From assembly GCA_007130585.1 (NCBI GenBank), contig SLSE01000030.1, positions 6,477 to 70,476 on the forward strand: DNA of 64,000 nt. Direction: 5' to 3'. Made by a program: the position numbers and the translations under genes. The notes under the pieces are model-generated. The model did not search any database and had not been told where the DNA came from. It saw nothing but the letters and a program-made list of their open reading frames with translations. This DNA comes from Syntrophomonadaceae bacterium (lineage in GTDB: Bacteria; Bacillota; Dethiobacteria; DTU022). Shown here piece after piece: positions 34,938 through 43,602 of the stretch. Every line of letters starts with the position of its first letter. The first letter of the stretch is position 1.

Positions 34938-36410
34938 CTAGTAAGCCCGGGCAAAGTAGGCGGCTTCTACGGCTTTTCCTCCACAGGCAAAGCATTTATC
35001 GCCTTCCGGTTCCCTGTCGAACGGCAGGCAGCGAATTGTAGCCCTGGTTTCGTTTTTCACTTTTTCTTCACAGGAGTCATCACCGCACCAGGGAGCAAGG
35101 AACAGCCCGCGTTCAGTTTCCATAATCTTTTTGAATTCCTCGTAATCAGAACCGCTGCGGGTATTTGCTTCCCGGAATTCCAGGGCTTTCTGGAGCATGT
35201 CGTCCTGGATCCGGTCCAGAAGCCCGGGCAGTAAGGCAGGCAGTTCTTCGCGGGCTATAAACTCTTTATCGCCTGTATCCCTCCGCACTATAACAACATG
35301 GCCTTTGTCCAGGTCCCGGGGACCGATTTCGATACGGATCGGGACTCCCCGCATCTCCCACTCGTTGTACTTCCAGCCCGGCGAGTATTCCTCGCGATCG
35401 TCCAGCTTAATGCGGACCTGTCCCTTCAGTTGCTCTTCCAGTTCGCGGGCCGAATTAAGGACCCGTTCCCGATCTTTTTTGCTCAGGATGGGCACAATTA
35501 CAGCCTGAGTGGGAGCCAGGCGCGGCGGCAGGACCAGGCCGCGGTCATCGCCGTGGACCATGATCAGCGCGCCGATCAGGCGGGTGGAAACTCCCCAGCT
35601 TGTCTGCCAGACATGTTTAAGCTGATCGTCCTGATCCAGGAATGTAATATCGAAAACCCTGGCAAAATGCTGGCCAAGGTTGTGAGAGGTGCCTGCCTGC
35701 AGGGCGCGCCCGTCTGTCATCAGGGCCTCAACACTGTAGGTTCTCAGGGCCCCGGCAAACTTTTCGCGCTCCGTCTTGCGCCCGGCAATAGCCGGTATGG
35801 CCATCTCTGTTTCCAGAAACTCGCGGTAAACCTCGAGCATCTTGAGAGTTTCTTCTTCCGCCTCTTCCTCGCTGCGATGACAGGTATGCCCTTCCTGCCA
35901 CAGGAATTCGGAGGTGCGCAGGAACGGGCGGGTGGATTTCTCCCAGCGGACCACGTTACACCACTGGTTGATTAAAACAGGCAAATCCCGCCAGGATTGA
36001 ATCCAGCGGGAGTAGAAATCGCAAATGATGGCTTCAGAAGTGGGCCTGACTGCCAGCGGTTCATTTAATATTTCGTTTCCGCCCCTGGTTACCCAGGCAA
36101 GCTCGGGGGCAAACCCTTCCACGTGCTCGGCTTCTTTTTCCAGCAGGCTCTGGGGAATAAAGGTCGGAAAGTAAGCGTTCTCATGGCCCGTTTCTTTAAA
36201 GCGCCGGTCCATCTGCTGCTGTATTTTTTCCCAGAGGGCGTAACCTAAAGGCCTGATGGCCATAAAACCTTTCATCGGAGCATAATCCATCATCTTCGTT
36301 TTCAAAATTACATCGATGTACCACTGCGAATAGTCTACAGCTTTTGGGGTAATCTCTTTTACAAATTCTTTGTCCCGGGACGGCTTATTCTGCCCGCTTT
36401 TCTGCTCCAT
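34938..36410 (-). CDS. proS: Prolyl-tRNA synthetase, archaeal/eukaryotic-like short form
   Basis: It charges tRNA-Pro. The 490-residue protein lacks the editing insertion of the long bacterial type. It ends with a Cys-containing zinc-like domain (CGDDSCEEKV and CFACGG) and a terminal Tyr, as in the archaeal-like ProRS. Class II motifs include RPLGYALWEKIQQ, AVRPTSEAIIC, RWEKSTRPFLRTSEFLWQEG and HGDDRGLVLPP. I chose the ATG at 36410; the GTG at 36419 overlaps its AAAGGG region. No T-box leader is present in the 50 bp before it. Confidence 0.95.
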   Translation of the reverse strand: MEQKSGQNKPSRDKEFVKEITPKAVDYSQWYIDVILKTKMMDYAPMKGFMAIRPLGYALWEKIQQQMDRRFKETGHENAYFPTFIPQSLLEKEAEHVEGFAPELAWVTRGGNEILNEPLAVRPTSEAIICDFYSRWIQSWRDLPVLINQWCNVVRWEKSTRPFLRTSEFLWQEGHTCHRSEEEAEEETLKMLEVYREFLETEMAIPAIAGRKTEREKFAGALRTYSVEALMTDGRALQAGTSHNLGQHFARVFDITFLDQDDQLKHVWQTSWGVSTRLIGALIMVHGDDRGLVLPPRLAPTQAVIVPILSKKDRERVLNSARELEEQLKGQVRIKLDDREEYSPGWKYNEWEMRGVPIRIEIGPRDLDKGHVVIVRRDTGDKEFIAREELPALLPGLLDRIQDDMLQKALEFREANTRSGSDYEEFKKIMETERGLFLAPWCGDDSCEEKVKNETRATIRCLPFDREPEGDKCFACGGKAVEAAYFARAY

Positions 36411-36469
36411 TAATTCCACCCTTTCCGGTTCTGCATTGCTTATTTTATCTGCTTATTCTAACACAGTTT

Positions 36470-39088
36470 CTAGCGAACGGCCAGTTTCCTGCGGGTTTGC
36501 AGCAATCTCTGCCAGCTTTCATCGCTCAGGGGGCGGTTAAAGCTGCGGAAATTAGCCAGCTTGAAGCCGTGCTCGTCAGCCAGGTACCTGGTGCGCAAGA
36601 TCGATTCCAGGTTAACCCCGGATGAGCCTAAGCTGTAGTGCCTGTACTGCTGTTCAAGGGCCAGGAGCATGGTCTCTGCCATGCAGGCATAAGCCAGGCC
36701 TTCTTCAAATCCAAAATCCCAGCCTAATGAAGGCTGTCCGGGAATTTCAACCACTCCACCGTCAATGACCAGGACATCCGGACGGGCCCGGTCAACTTCC
36801 TCGCTGACATTGGCAGGACGGGAAATATCACAAACAATGGCTCCTTCTTTCAGGTTCCCGGCATGGATCACTTTTTCAGTGGCGCTCGTCGCGCTGATAA
36901 CAATGTCGGCCCTGGCCAGCACCGCGTCGATATCGGTTGAGAACTCGATCAGTCCCCTGCTTTTACCTTCTCCTTCTGCAAAAGCTTCAAAAGCTTCCAT
37001 GGGGGCATCGGGCATTGGAAGTTCCGGGCACCCGGCCAGCATAAAGCCCATGCTGCCCGGTTTAAGAGTCCGGCCCTGCTGTAGAAGAGCCGCCTGGTAG
37101 CGGTAAATCTCGGCAGCCACCTGGTGCAGCCTTTCACTGGCCGATCTATTGTTCGGGTTGCCGATCAGGATCAGGCGGGGCACTGTTTCCGACAGGAGAA
37201 GGGAAATCCCCCGCCCGATCGAACCCGCCGCACCGACAATGGCCGCTGTTGTGCGGGACCGATCAATCTGTAATTTTTCGGTAGCGGTAGTAATCGCATC
37301 AACCGCCGATACAACCGTATAGCTGTTGCCGGTAGTTATCGGCACTCCTTCATTTTTCAGGTAAAGGCCGCCCATGGAGGCAACGGCGGTAAAAGCGCCG
37401 AGACCGACAATTTTTGCCCCCCGTTCGCGGGCCAGGGCCACTGCAGCCTTAAGCTCGCTTAAAACCTGTTTTCGGGGCATCTGCACAAACTCGTCGGTTG
37501 TCCGCGGCAGGCCGATAAATTCACCGTAAGCTTTTTTCCCGGCGGCAGAGGTAATTTTTGTTTTACCGGCGATAAAAGGCTCGATCATACCGCCGAAGCG
37601 GCCTGTCAGTTCGGCCAGCTCTTCTTCACTGAAAGCAAGCAGGCTGCTGTCAAACTGATGATAACTTTGCAAATCAAGGGCGTGGACCAGGAAGGCGAAA
37701 CGCCCTTCATCGTCTTCGCCGCCGGGGAAATAGTTTTCAGCCCGGTAGGGCTTGAATTCCGGGAAGCTGCCCGCATTGCCCGGCCTGACCAGGTACGACA
37801 GAAACTGTGCCGTGCTGCCCCTGTTCAGGACCTGCAGCATCGAGTCCAGCCCTGCGAGGGCGGTGCGGCACTGCTCTTCGCTGATCGTAAGAGGCGGTTC
37901 GATACGGATAACGGCATTTCCGTTCAGGGTAGGGGCAACCCGCACTTTTTCCACGTTTAAAAGGTATGAGGAAATTGCCGGGGTAAGCAGTTCCTGCTCG
38001 GCCATGACACCCAGCAGGCTGCCGGGAAAGTGCTCGCGATCCATGTAAAATTCCAACCCGAGCATCAAACCGCGCCCGCGAACTTCCCTGATCAGGTCAG
38101 GATACTTCTCTTTCAGTTCATGGAGGCCGTTTTTCAGGAGTTCTCCCCTGGCCCGAACATCTTTAATCAGGGCGCTGTTTTTGGCGGTCAGTTCTTCTAT
38201 GACCCGCAGCCCGACCCGGCAGGCCAGGGCATTGCCGGCAAATGTCGATGAATGCTTTAATCCAAAGTCTTCAGTATAAGCCTGATCCGTGCACAGGCAG
38301 GCCCCGATCGGCATGATCCCGCCACCCAGCGCCTTGGCCAGGACCATGACATCGGGAGAAACATTTTCCTGGTCGCAGGCAAAAAGCGCACCGGTGCGCC
38401 CGAGTCCTGTCTGGACCTCATCAAAGACAAGCATAACCCCGTGTTCACGGCAGATCTCTTTTACCGCAGCCAGGTATCCTGCCGGCGGCTCCACAATACC
38501 GCCTTCGCCCTGGATCGGCTCAACCAAAAAGGCGGCATAATAGTCCGGTTTTCCGGCAAGTTCTTTTTGCAGGGCTGCGCTGTCACCGTAAGCTATGTGA
38601 TTAAACCCTTCTGCGGGAGCATTGAAAGCCGACTGGTAGCCGGGGTTACCGGTAGCAGAAAGAGCGCCAAAGGTTTTTCCATGAAAGCTGTTATCTGTTG
38701 CCAGTATACCGGCCCGCCCGGTAGCAGAACGGCAGAGCTTGATTGCCGCTTCTACAGCTTCGGCACCGCTGTTGGCAAAGGTTACATATTCCAATCCTTC
38801 CGGGGCCAGGTTAATCAGGGCGCCGGCAAGTTCTCCGGCAGCATCCAGGTCCGAAGGCTGCATAAAGTTCGGTTCTGCCGAATCGCGGTAGCGCTCAACC
38901 GCCGCCCAGATCGAAGGGGGATTATGACCGAAGGGAAGGGCCCCGTAAGCGGCAATGCAGTCCAGGTAACGGTTGCCCCGGTCATCGTAAAGATAGCAGC
39001 CTTCGCCGCGCACATATTTTTGATCGAGTTTAATGCTTTCCAGCATCTCGCCCAGGTAGGGATTTACGAAGCGGGTGTAATTGTTCAT
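36470..39088 (-). CDS. Class III aminotransferase fused to an acyl-ACP-reductase-like dehydrogenase
   Basis: Residues 1-420 are a fold-type I PLP aminotransferase, with NSGAEAVEAAIKLCR, HGKTFGALSATGNPGYQ, VEPIQGEGG, DEVQTGLGRTG and the PLP lysine in MVLAKALGGG. Residues from about 435 to 872 resemble cyanobacterial long-chain acyl-ACP reductase. They share IVGLGAFTAVAS, ITTGNSYTVVSAVDAI, the Rossmann loop VGAAGSIGRG, a Cys in IVCDISRPANV where that family has its catalytic Cys, and IDGGVVEIPG. The joint protein could aminate an aldehyde that its own reductase makes from an acyl thioester, or run in reverse. The substrate is unknown. The ATG at 39088 follows AGGAGG. A promoter and an 18-bp palindrome lie upstream. 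Confidence 0.88.
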   Translation of the reverse strand: MNNYTRFVNPYLGEMLESIKLDQKYVRGEGCYLYDDRGNRYLDCIAAYGALPFGHNPPSIWAAVERYRDSAEPNFMQPSDLDAAGELAGALINLAPEGLEYVTFANSGAEAVEAAIKLCRSATGRAGILATDNSFHGKTFGALSATGNPGYQSAFNAPAEGFNHIAYGDSAALQKELAGKPDYYAAFLVEPIQGEGGIVEPPAGYLAAVKEICREHGVMLVFDEVQTGLGRTGALFACDQENVSPDVMVLAKALGGGIMPIGACLCTDQAYTEDFGLKHSSTFAGNALACRVGLRVIEELTAKNSALIKDVRARGELLKNGLHELKEKYPDLIREVRGRGLMLGLEFYMDREHFPGSLLGVMAEQELLTPAISSYLLNVEKVRVAPTLNGNAVIRIEPPLTISEEQCRTALAGLDSMLQVLNRGSTAQFLSYLVRPGNAGSFPEFKPYRAENYFPGGEDDEGRFAFLVHALDLQSYHQFDSSLLAFSEEELAELTGRFGGMIEPFIAGKTKITSAAGKKAYGEFIGLPRTTDEFVQMPRKQVLSELKAAVALARERGAKIVGLGAFTAVASMGGLYLKNEGVPITTGNSYTVVSAVDAITTATEKLQIDRSRTTAAIVGAAGSIGRGISLLLSETVPRLILIGNPNNRSASERLHQVAAEIYRYQAALLQQGRTLKPGSMGFMLAGCPELPMPDAPMEAFEAFAEGEGKSRGLIEFSTDIDAVLARADIVISATSATEKVIHAGNLKEGAIVCDISRPANVSEEVDRARPDVLVIDGGVVEIPGQPSLGWDFGFEEGLAYACMAETMLLALEQQYRHYSLGSSGVNLESILRTRYLADEHGFKLANFRSFNRPLSDESWQRLLQTRRKLAVR

Positions 39089-39109
39089 TGTCAGGCCTCC
39101 TGTCAGGTT

Positions 39110-39127
39110 GTGCACATTTATGTGCAC
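39110..39127. promoter_or_regulatory. 18-bp palindromic operator
   Basis: GTGCACAT-TT-ATGTGCAC is a perfect 8-bp inverted repeat with a 2-bp spacer. It starts 13 bp downstream of the -10 element, i.e. at about +6 to +23 of the fused aminotransferase gene. No T-run follows. This is a typical repressor site; the regulator is not known. Confidence 0.6.
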
Positions 39128-39139
39128 ACCAATAGTCCC

Positions 39140-39168
39140 ATTTTAACCCGAACCCCGGTAAAAATCAA
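39140..39168 (-). promoter_or_regulatory. Promoter of the aminotransferase-reductase fusion gene
   Basis: The minus strand shows TTGATT, a 17-nt spacer and TAAAAT, followed by the palindrome at 39110-39127. Confidence 0.65.
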
Positions 39169-39195
39169 CAAGGAATAGAAACCCGGGAAATGCAG

Positions 39196-39219
39196 GCGGG
39201 CTGCCCGGAGGCAGCCCGC
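39196..39219 (-). terminator. Hairpin after the FBPase gene, probable terminator
   Basis: GCGGGCTGCC and GGCAGCCCGC form a 10-bp perfect stem with a 4-nt loop. The T-run behind it is weak, so termination may be partial. Confidence 0.5.
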
Positions 39220-39256
39220 AGTAATAAAGGTTCAGAAGCATATTCGGAAAAGTACC

Positions 39257-40351
39257 CTACCTGGAAAATTTCTTCTCCAGTTTATCCATGATACTGACAA
39301 TGCCCCCGTATTCCAGTTCGGCATAGGGAAGCATGGCCGGGCCTGAGAAACCCTGCTCCCGCATATCGTAAGATTTCCTGGCCACTTTTTCCCTGACGAA
39401 ATCCCAGTAGGGGTGGTCAAAACAGTCTACCGGTTCGGTTAATTTTCCGTTGTGTACGCAAAAACCGACAGCGCTGACAATCGGGGGGCCGTCGAAGTAG
39501 GATATGGCGCCGCCCATTTTAACCGGCATCAGGGGACCGGTGTGACTGCCGCGCATGAAGCCGGCCACGTAATGCCCGATACTATAGGGGGACAGGATTT
39601 CTCCGGTGGCGGGGAAATCGCCCTGGCAGCGCACCAGGAGTACAGGATCGTCTTTGCCCGTGTATTTCCCGGCAATATTGTGCAACCGGGTAGTACTGGC
39701 TGCTGCGGCCTGGTTACCGGTTGCCCGGGAATAGATGGCCGAAACAACAAACCGTTCGTTATCCCTGAGCAGCGCCGCAATATCATATAGCTCCTCGGGC
39801 GCATCAAGTTCAATGACCCGGTCTTCTTCCGTGAAAGCTACATCGAGGATTACAAACCTGAAACCGCGGCCAATTTTAGGCGAGAGAATCAACCCGGAAC
39901 AGTGCATCGGGTCGGCAAAACCGAGATAGAGCGGAAGATTGTAAGCGCCGGGGTCGGTTTTATCCGCCGTGAAAAGCAGGAAGGGTTCGGCTTCCCGCTC
40001 TTCAAATTCCATTTCGGCAACTGCCGGACCCAGGCCCCTCACGTTGCCGGAGCAGGCATCGGCCAGTAAATCCTGGCCTGCTCCGTAAAGGCCCTGCTCT
40101 TTGGCTTTTTCAGTTCCGCAGATGAAGGCATCCCAGGCCAGTTGATGAAGCTCACCGTAACCGGTTCCATGGTTATGGCAGAATAAAATAGCAACATCGT
40201 CTCCCGTGCTGCCGATATAGAAGTCGGTAATTAATTTCCCGAGCTGCCTGTCAATACATTCTTTTACTGAATCGATCAAGGCCCGGCTGGGCTTAATGTG
40301 GCCGGCAATACTTCCGATATCGGCTTTGATTACACTCAAAGTCGTTTTCAT
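39257..40351 (-). CDS. fbp: Fructose 1,6-bisphosphate aldolase/phosphatase (type V, archaeal-like)
   Basis: This bifunctional gluconeogenic enzyme condenses triose phosphates and dephosphorylates FBP at one active site. The 364-residue protein begins with KTTLSVIKADIGSIAGH. It has GDDVAILFCHNHGTG, FTADKTDPGAYNLPLY, FADPMHCSGLIL, and the C-terminal FDGPPIVSAVGF and SYDMREQGFSGPAML motifs. This type occurs in archaea and in deep-branching or thermophilic bacteria. The ATG at 40351 follows GGGGAGGG. No other sugar-phosphate gene is adjacent. Confidence 0.95.
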   Translation of the reverse strand: MKTTLSVIKADIGSIAGHIKPSRALIDSVKECIDRQLGKLITDFYIGSTGDDVAILFCHNHGTGYGELHQLAWDAFICGTEKAKEQGLYGAGQDLLADACSGNVRGLGPAVAEMEFEEREAEPFLLFTADKTDPGAYNLPLYLGFADPMHCSGLILSPKIGRGFRFVILDVAFTEEDRVIELDAPEELYDIAALLRDNERFVVSAIYSRATGNQAAAASTTRLHNIAGKYTGKDDPVLLVRCQGDFPATGEILSPYSIGHYVAGFMRGSHTGPLMPVKMGGAISYFDGPPIVSAVGFCVHNGKLTEPVDCFDHPYWDFVREKVARKSYDMREQGFSGPAMLPYAELEYGGIVSIMDKLEKKFSR

Positions 40352-40527
40352 GGTATTCCCTCCCCAATCAGTTTTAACCGCCTTCCATTCGCTGAAAAAT
40401 ATACGCTATTCAATTATTTCGACAGATGGCCGAGGTTTCCTTCCCGGTCACACTAAATTGCCCGGTTCACAGGCAGGGCCGCATTAAATTCATCCTGCCC
40501 TGTCAGGCGACCCTGCAAAAAGATATT

Positions 40528-41835
40528 CTACTCTTCTTCCGGGGGCACGATCAGGGAAACCGCGTGGCGGTCCGGGTCCAGGTTTTCTTCAACCAGGGCC
40601 AGGGCTTCTTCCCGTCTTACTTCGTGGAGGATGGAGGGTAGTTGAAACAGGTCTATTCCTTTGAACCGGAAAGACAGAAAATTGTTGGCTATAAACTCAA
40701 GCGAATTAAAACGCCTGATATAACTGCCCAGTACTTTGCGGCGGTGGCGTTCGAATTGTTCTTTGCTGATTCCTTCTTTTTTTATCCCGGCAACTGCTTC
40801 CATGATCCGCCTGTAAAGCTGCTCGGGATCCCTGGTTTCTCCGCCGATCATGGTATAGCCGTACGTGTTTTCCGCGGTGTATTCGGAGTCAAAGTTTTCA
40901 TCAATTAAATCTTCGCGGTAAAGGTCGTTGTAGAGGGCTTCGCTTGAACCGAACATGACATCGAGGAGCAGCTCCATCAATATTTCCCTGCGCATCAGTT
41001 CTCGTCCCTGCAGTTCCCCGGCAACCATATCTTTGAAGCCAAGCAGGAAAATCGGCTCTGATACAACCAGTTCCTGGACTGTCCGCTGCCTGGCAATCTC
41101 AGCCGGTTCCCCGGGGTAGCTGCGCACGATTGCCCCCATCGGCCGGTAATTGTGCGCGGCGAGATTTTCCTCCACCAGGGCGCCTATCCGGCCGGGATCG
41201 AGATCGCCGACCACAAACAGGGCCATATTGCTGGGGTGATAAAAAGTCCTGTACGTGCGGTAGAGCAGGTCGGGCGTAATGCGGGAAATGCTCTCCAGCG
41301 TGCCGGCGATGTCATTGCGGACGGGATGCTCAACGTAAAGGCCTTCCAGCAGGTTAAAGAATACCCTCCAGTGAGGATGATCTTCGTACATTTTTATTTC
41401 CTGCCCGATAATGCCCTGCTCTTTTTGTACGGTCTGCTCGGTAAAGTAAGGTTCCTGTACGAATTCCAACAACTGTTCCAGGCTCTGTTCAAAGTTTTCG
41501 GTGCAGGAAAAGAGGTAAGAAGTCTGGGTAAAAGAGGTAAAAGCGTTCGCCGAGGCGCCAAGAGCGGCAAAACGGTCAAAAACATTGCCCCTTTCGTCTT
41601 CAAAAAGTTTATGCTCCAGGAAGTGGGCTACCCCGTCGGGAAGGACGGTTAATTCCTGGTCCGGCTCAACCCGGAAACGGTTGTCGATCGATCCGAAGCG
41701 GGTCGAGAAAATAGCATACTTTTTCCTGTAGCCGGGACGGGGCAAAACATAGAGATCCATCCCGGGATGAACGCGGTAGTGATAGAGGGTTTCCTGCAAT
41801 TCCCTGTTTTCTATAAGCCGGTAGTGCTCGGTCAT
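40528..41835 (-). CDS. M16 zinc metallopeptidase, catalytic partner (YmfH-like)
   Basis: This is a pitrilysin-type peptidase subunit. The inverted zinc motif HFLEHKLFED is present (around residue 70-80), with the third ligand in the downstream Glu-rich helix. The rest forms the second M16 half, which is without catalytic residues. It has 435 residues and no signal peptide. The ATG at 41835 begins 1 nt after the stop of the upstream homologue, and AAGGAGG sits 11 nt upstream. With that homologue it should form a heterodimeric chamber protease, as in bacterial M16 pairs. Confidence 0.93.
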   Translation of the reverse strand: MTEHYRLIENRELQETLYHYRVHPGMDLYVLPRPGYRKKYAIFSTRFGSIDNRFRVEPDQELTVLPDGVAHFLEHKLFEDERGNVFDRFAALGASANAFTSFTQTSYLFSCTENFEQSLEQLLEFVQEPYFTEQTVQKEQGIIGQEIKMYEDHPHWRVFFNLLEGLYVEHPVRNDIAGTLESISRITPDLLYRTYRTFYHPSNMALFVVGDLDPGRIGALVEENLAAHNYRPMGAIVRSYPGEPAEIARQRTVQELVVSEPIFLLGFKDMVAGELQGRELMRREILMELLLDVMFGSSEALYNDLYREDLIDENFDSEYTAENTYGYTMIGGETRDPEQLYRRIMEAVAGIKKEGISKEQFERHRRKVLGSYIRRFNSLEFIANNFLSFRFKGIDLFQLPSILHEVRREEALALVEENLDPDRHAVSLIVPPEEE

Positions 41836-41836
41836 T

Positions 41837-43126
41837 TTAACTGGCGCCTCCTTCACGCGGCCGCAGGAGATAAACTGTATCAAGTTTTATCCGTTCAGCC
41901 ACAGCTTTTATTTCTTCCCTGCCTACAGCATTAATTGCGGTTTCCAGCTCTCCTATGCTGTATGTTTTGCCGCCGACAGAGCCATCGAGATGAAAAGAAA
42001 TCAGCTGGCCCGGGCTGTCCTGTTTTGAGCGGAGCTGGTTGCACAAACCCCGCCTGGTATTGTCAAGCTCTGAGTCGCTAATATTTCCGGCGGCCATGTC
42101 TGTCAGCTGGAGATCGATTATCTCGCGCGCTTTTTCCCGTTCATCGTAGTTTATGCCGGCCGCTATAACCATCAGGCCCTTGTGTTTTTCCAGACGGGAA
42201 TGGATATAGTAAGCCAGTCCGGCTTCTTCGCGAACGTTCATGAACAGCTTGGAGTGAGGGAAACCTCCGAGGATCCCGCTGTAGACCAGCAGGGCGCTGT
42301 ATAACTCATCCCGGTAGCCCGTGTAGGTGCGAAACCCCATCACCATCTTGGACTGGTTAACCGACATTTCTTCTTCTTGCTGCCGGACACCATGCACGGG
42401 ATGCATTATATCGGTTTCCGCAAGAGTAAGCTGTTCCCCGTTACGGTTAAAATTAAATACCTGCCCGGCTGTACCGACAACCTCTTCTTCCTCTAAATCT
42501 CCGATCACATAAAAGTCAATCGGATTGCGGGCAAAAAGATCCCGGTAGTAACGGTAAAGGCCGGCCTGATCAACCCGATCGTAGTCTTCGATCCGGCCCA
42601 GCTTGTAAACACCATAGTTTTCATCAGCGCACATCAGGGAGATACAGCGTTCAAGGGCGTAAGATACCTTATCGTTCAGCATGGCCCTGATGTCCTTGAC
42701 CAGCTGATTTTTCTCCTGCCTGACATAGTCCTCCCTGAAAGCGCCGTCAACAACCAGCGGATCCCCGACAACTGAGCCGAGAATGGACATGCCGTCAAAG
42801 AGCAGCCTGCCGTTTTCGCCCAGGAATTTATCGTGGGCCGTTTCCATGGTAAAAGCAAGGATATGCCTTTCCCCGCTTTTCATAATATCCGTGTTGATGT
42901 CGGCCCCATAAAGATTTTCCAGTTCCCGCTGCAGGGTCAGGTAATCGGGGTACAGGCGGCTGCCCTGCTCGAGAACTGACGGCAGGAGGGCATTTGAAGC
43001 CGCCAGATCGGGTTTCAATTCCTGGTGTAAAAAAAGCCCCATCGAGATGGTTTTGAATTTTTCGGTCGGCATAAAGATCAGCCTGATCCCATTAGGTAAA
43101 TAGTGATATGAGTAGCCTTTTTGCAA
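41837..43126 (-). CDS. M16 peptidase-like protein, non-catalytic partner (YmfF-like)
   Basis: The protein has the M16 fold: N-terminal NGIRLIFMPTEKFKTISM and a C-terminal half with NVREEAGLAYYIHSR. The HxxEH motif is missing; the corresponding stretch reads SVLEQGSRLYPDYLTLQ. Partner subunits of this kind bind substrate in heterodimeric M16 enzymes. It is followed directly by the catalytic subunit gene. A GC-rich leader with several hairpins precedes it. Confidence 0.92.
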   Translation of the reverse strand: MQKGYSYHYLPNGIRLIFMPTEKFKTISMGLFLHQELKPDLAASNALLPSVLEQGSRLYPDYLTLQRELENLYGADINTDIMKSGERHILAFTMETAHDKFLGENGRLLFDGMSILGSVVGDPLVVDGAFREDYVRQEKNQLVKDIRAMLNDKVSYALERCISLMCADENYGVYKLGRIEDYDRVDQAGLYRYYRDLFARNPIDFYVIGDLEEEEVVGTAGQVFNFNRNGEQLTLAETDIMHPVHGVRQQEEEMSVNQSKMVMGFRTYTGYRDELYSALLVYSGILGGFPHSKLFMNVREEAGLAYYIHSRLEKHKGLMVIAAGINYDEREKAREIIDLQLTDMAAGNISDSELDNTRRGLCNQLRSKQDSPGQLISFHLDGSVGGKTYSIGELETAINAVGREEIKAVAERIKLDTVYLLRPREGGAS

Positions 43127-43335
43127 ATCCGGACCTCCTCTGTAATAAATAAACCGGTCCCGGGGGAACTTTTATTTCCCCCGCTGCCATTTACAATTCC
43201 CTGCCGGCAGGCTTATTCCTGCCGCGCTGGCAGTTCCCGGAACCCGCTGGAATGGCAGCATTTCTGCCGCTGTTCCAGCTGCAGTGACAATAACGATCTG
43301 AACCCGGGCTTTCTACTTTCTATTCTACTATTATA
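43127..43335 (-). other. Structured leader of the M16 peptidase operon
   Basis: A TATAAT-like -10 lies at 43330-43335 on the minus strand, with a poor -35. The leader of about 200 nt that follows is GC-rich with several hairpins, the clearest being CGGGGGAA / TTCCCCCG at about 43154-43176. It does not match a riboswitch or T-box that I recognise. Confidence 0.35.
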
Positions 43336-43417
43336 AGAGCAGATAACAAGGGGACGGTCTTTAGCTGCCGGAACGGTTTACGCAGATGCCGGCCGGGAGG
43401 ATAGAAACCTCCGGGGT

Positions 43418-43446
43418 TTGACTTGTTTTGGCCTTGGTGTTATTAT
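43418..43446 (+). promoter_or_regulatory. Promoter of tRNA-Arg
   Basis: TTGACT, a 17-nt spacer and TATTAT lie 20 nt ahead of the mature tRNA 5' end. Confidence 0.85.
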
Positions 43447-43466
43447 GAAAATGCACAAAATGCCAG

Positions 43467-43541
43467 GCGCCCGTGGTGAAAGGGATATCACGCAGGCCTC
43501 CGGAGCCTGAAGTCGGGGTTCGAATCCCTGCGGGCGTACCA
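43467..43541 (+). tRNA. tRNA-Arg(CCG)
   Basis: The 75-nt sequence folds into a cloverleaf. The acceptor GCGCCCG pairs with CGGGCGT (one G-U), the D stem is GTGA/TCAC, and the anticodon stem CAGGC/GCCTG holds the loop CTCCGGA with anticodon CCG. The variable loop is 4 nt, and the T arm is CGGGG-TTCGAAT-CCCTG. CCA is encoded in the DNA. It reads the CGG codon. Confidence 0.96.
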
Positions 43542-43552
43542 ATTATTCAAGG

Positions 43553-43580
43553 AGCAACCTGCTTGCAGGTTGCTTTATTA
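43553..43580 (+). terminator. Terminator after tRNA-Arg
   Basis: AGCAACCTGC and GCAGGTTGCT form a 9-10 bp stem followed by TTTATTATT. The next gene starts only 23 nt beyond it. Confidence 0.75.
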
Positions 43581-43602
43581 TTAAAAAAGGAGTCCTGAAC
43601 TG

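Noticed and set aside
41837..43126. Loss of the HxxEH motif in the first M16 gene as a sign of decay
   Set aside because: Non-catalytic partner subunits without this motif are normal in heterodimeric M16 pairs, and the frame is intact.
43127..43335. A T-box or other known riboswitch in the leader of the M16 peptidase genes
   Set aside because: The hairpins are clear, but no T-box sequence (AGGGTGGNACCGCG type) or other conserved riboswitch core is present.
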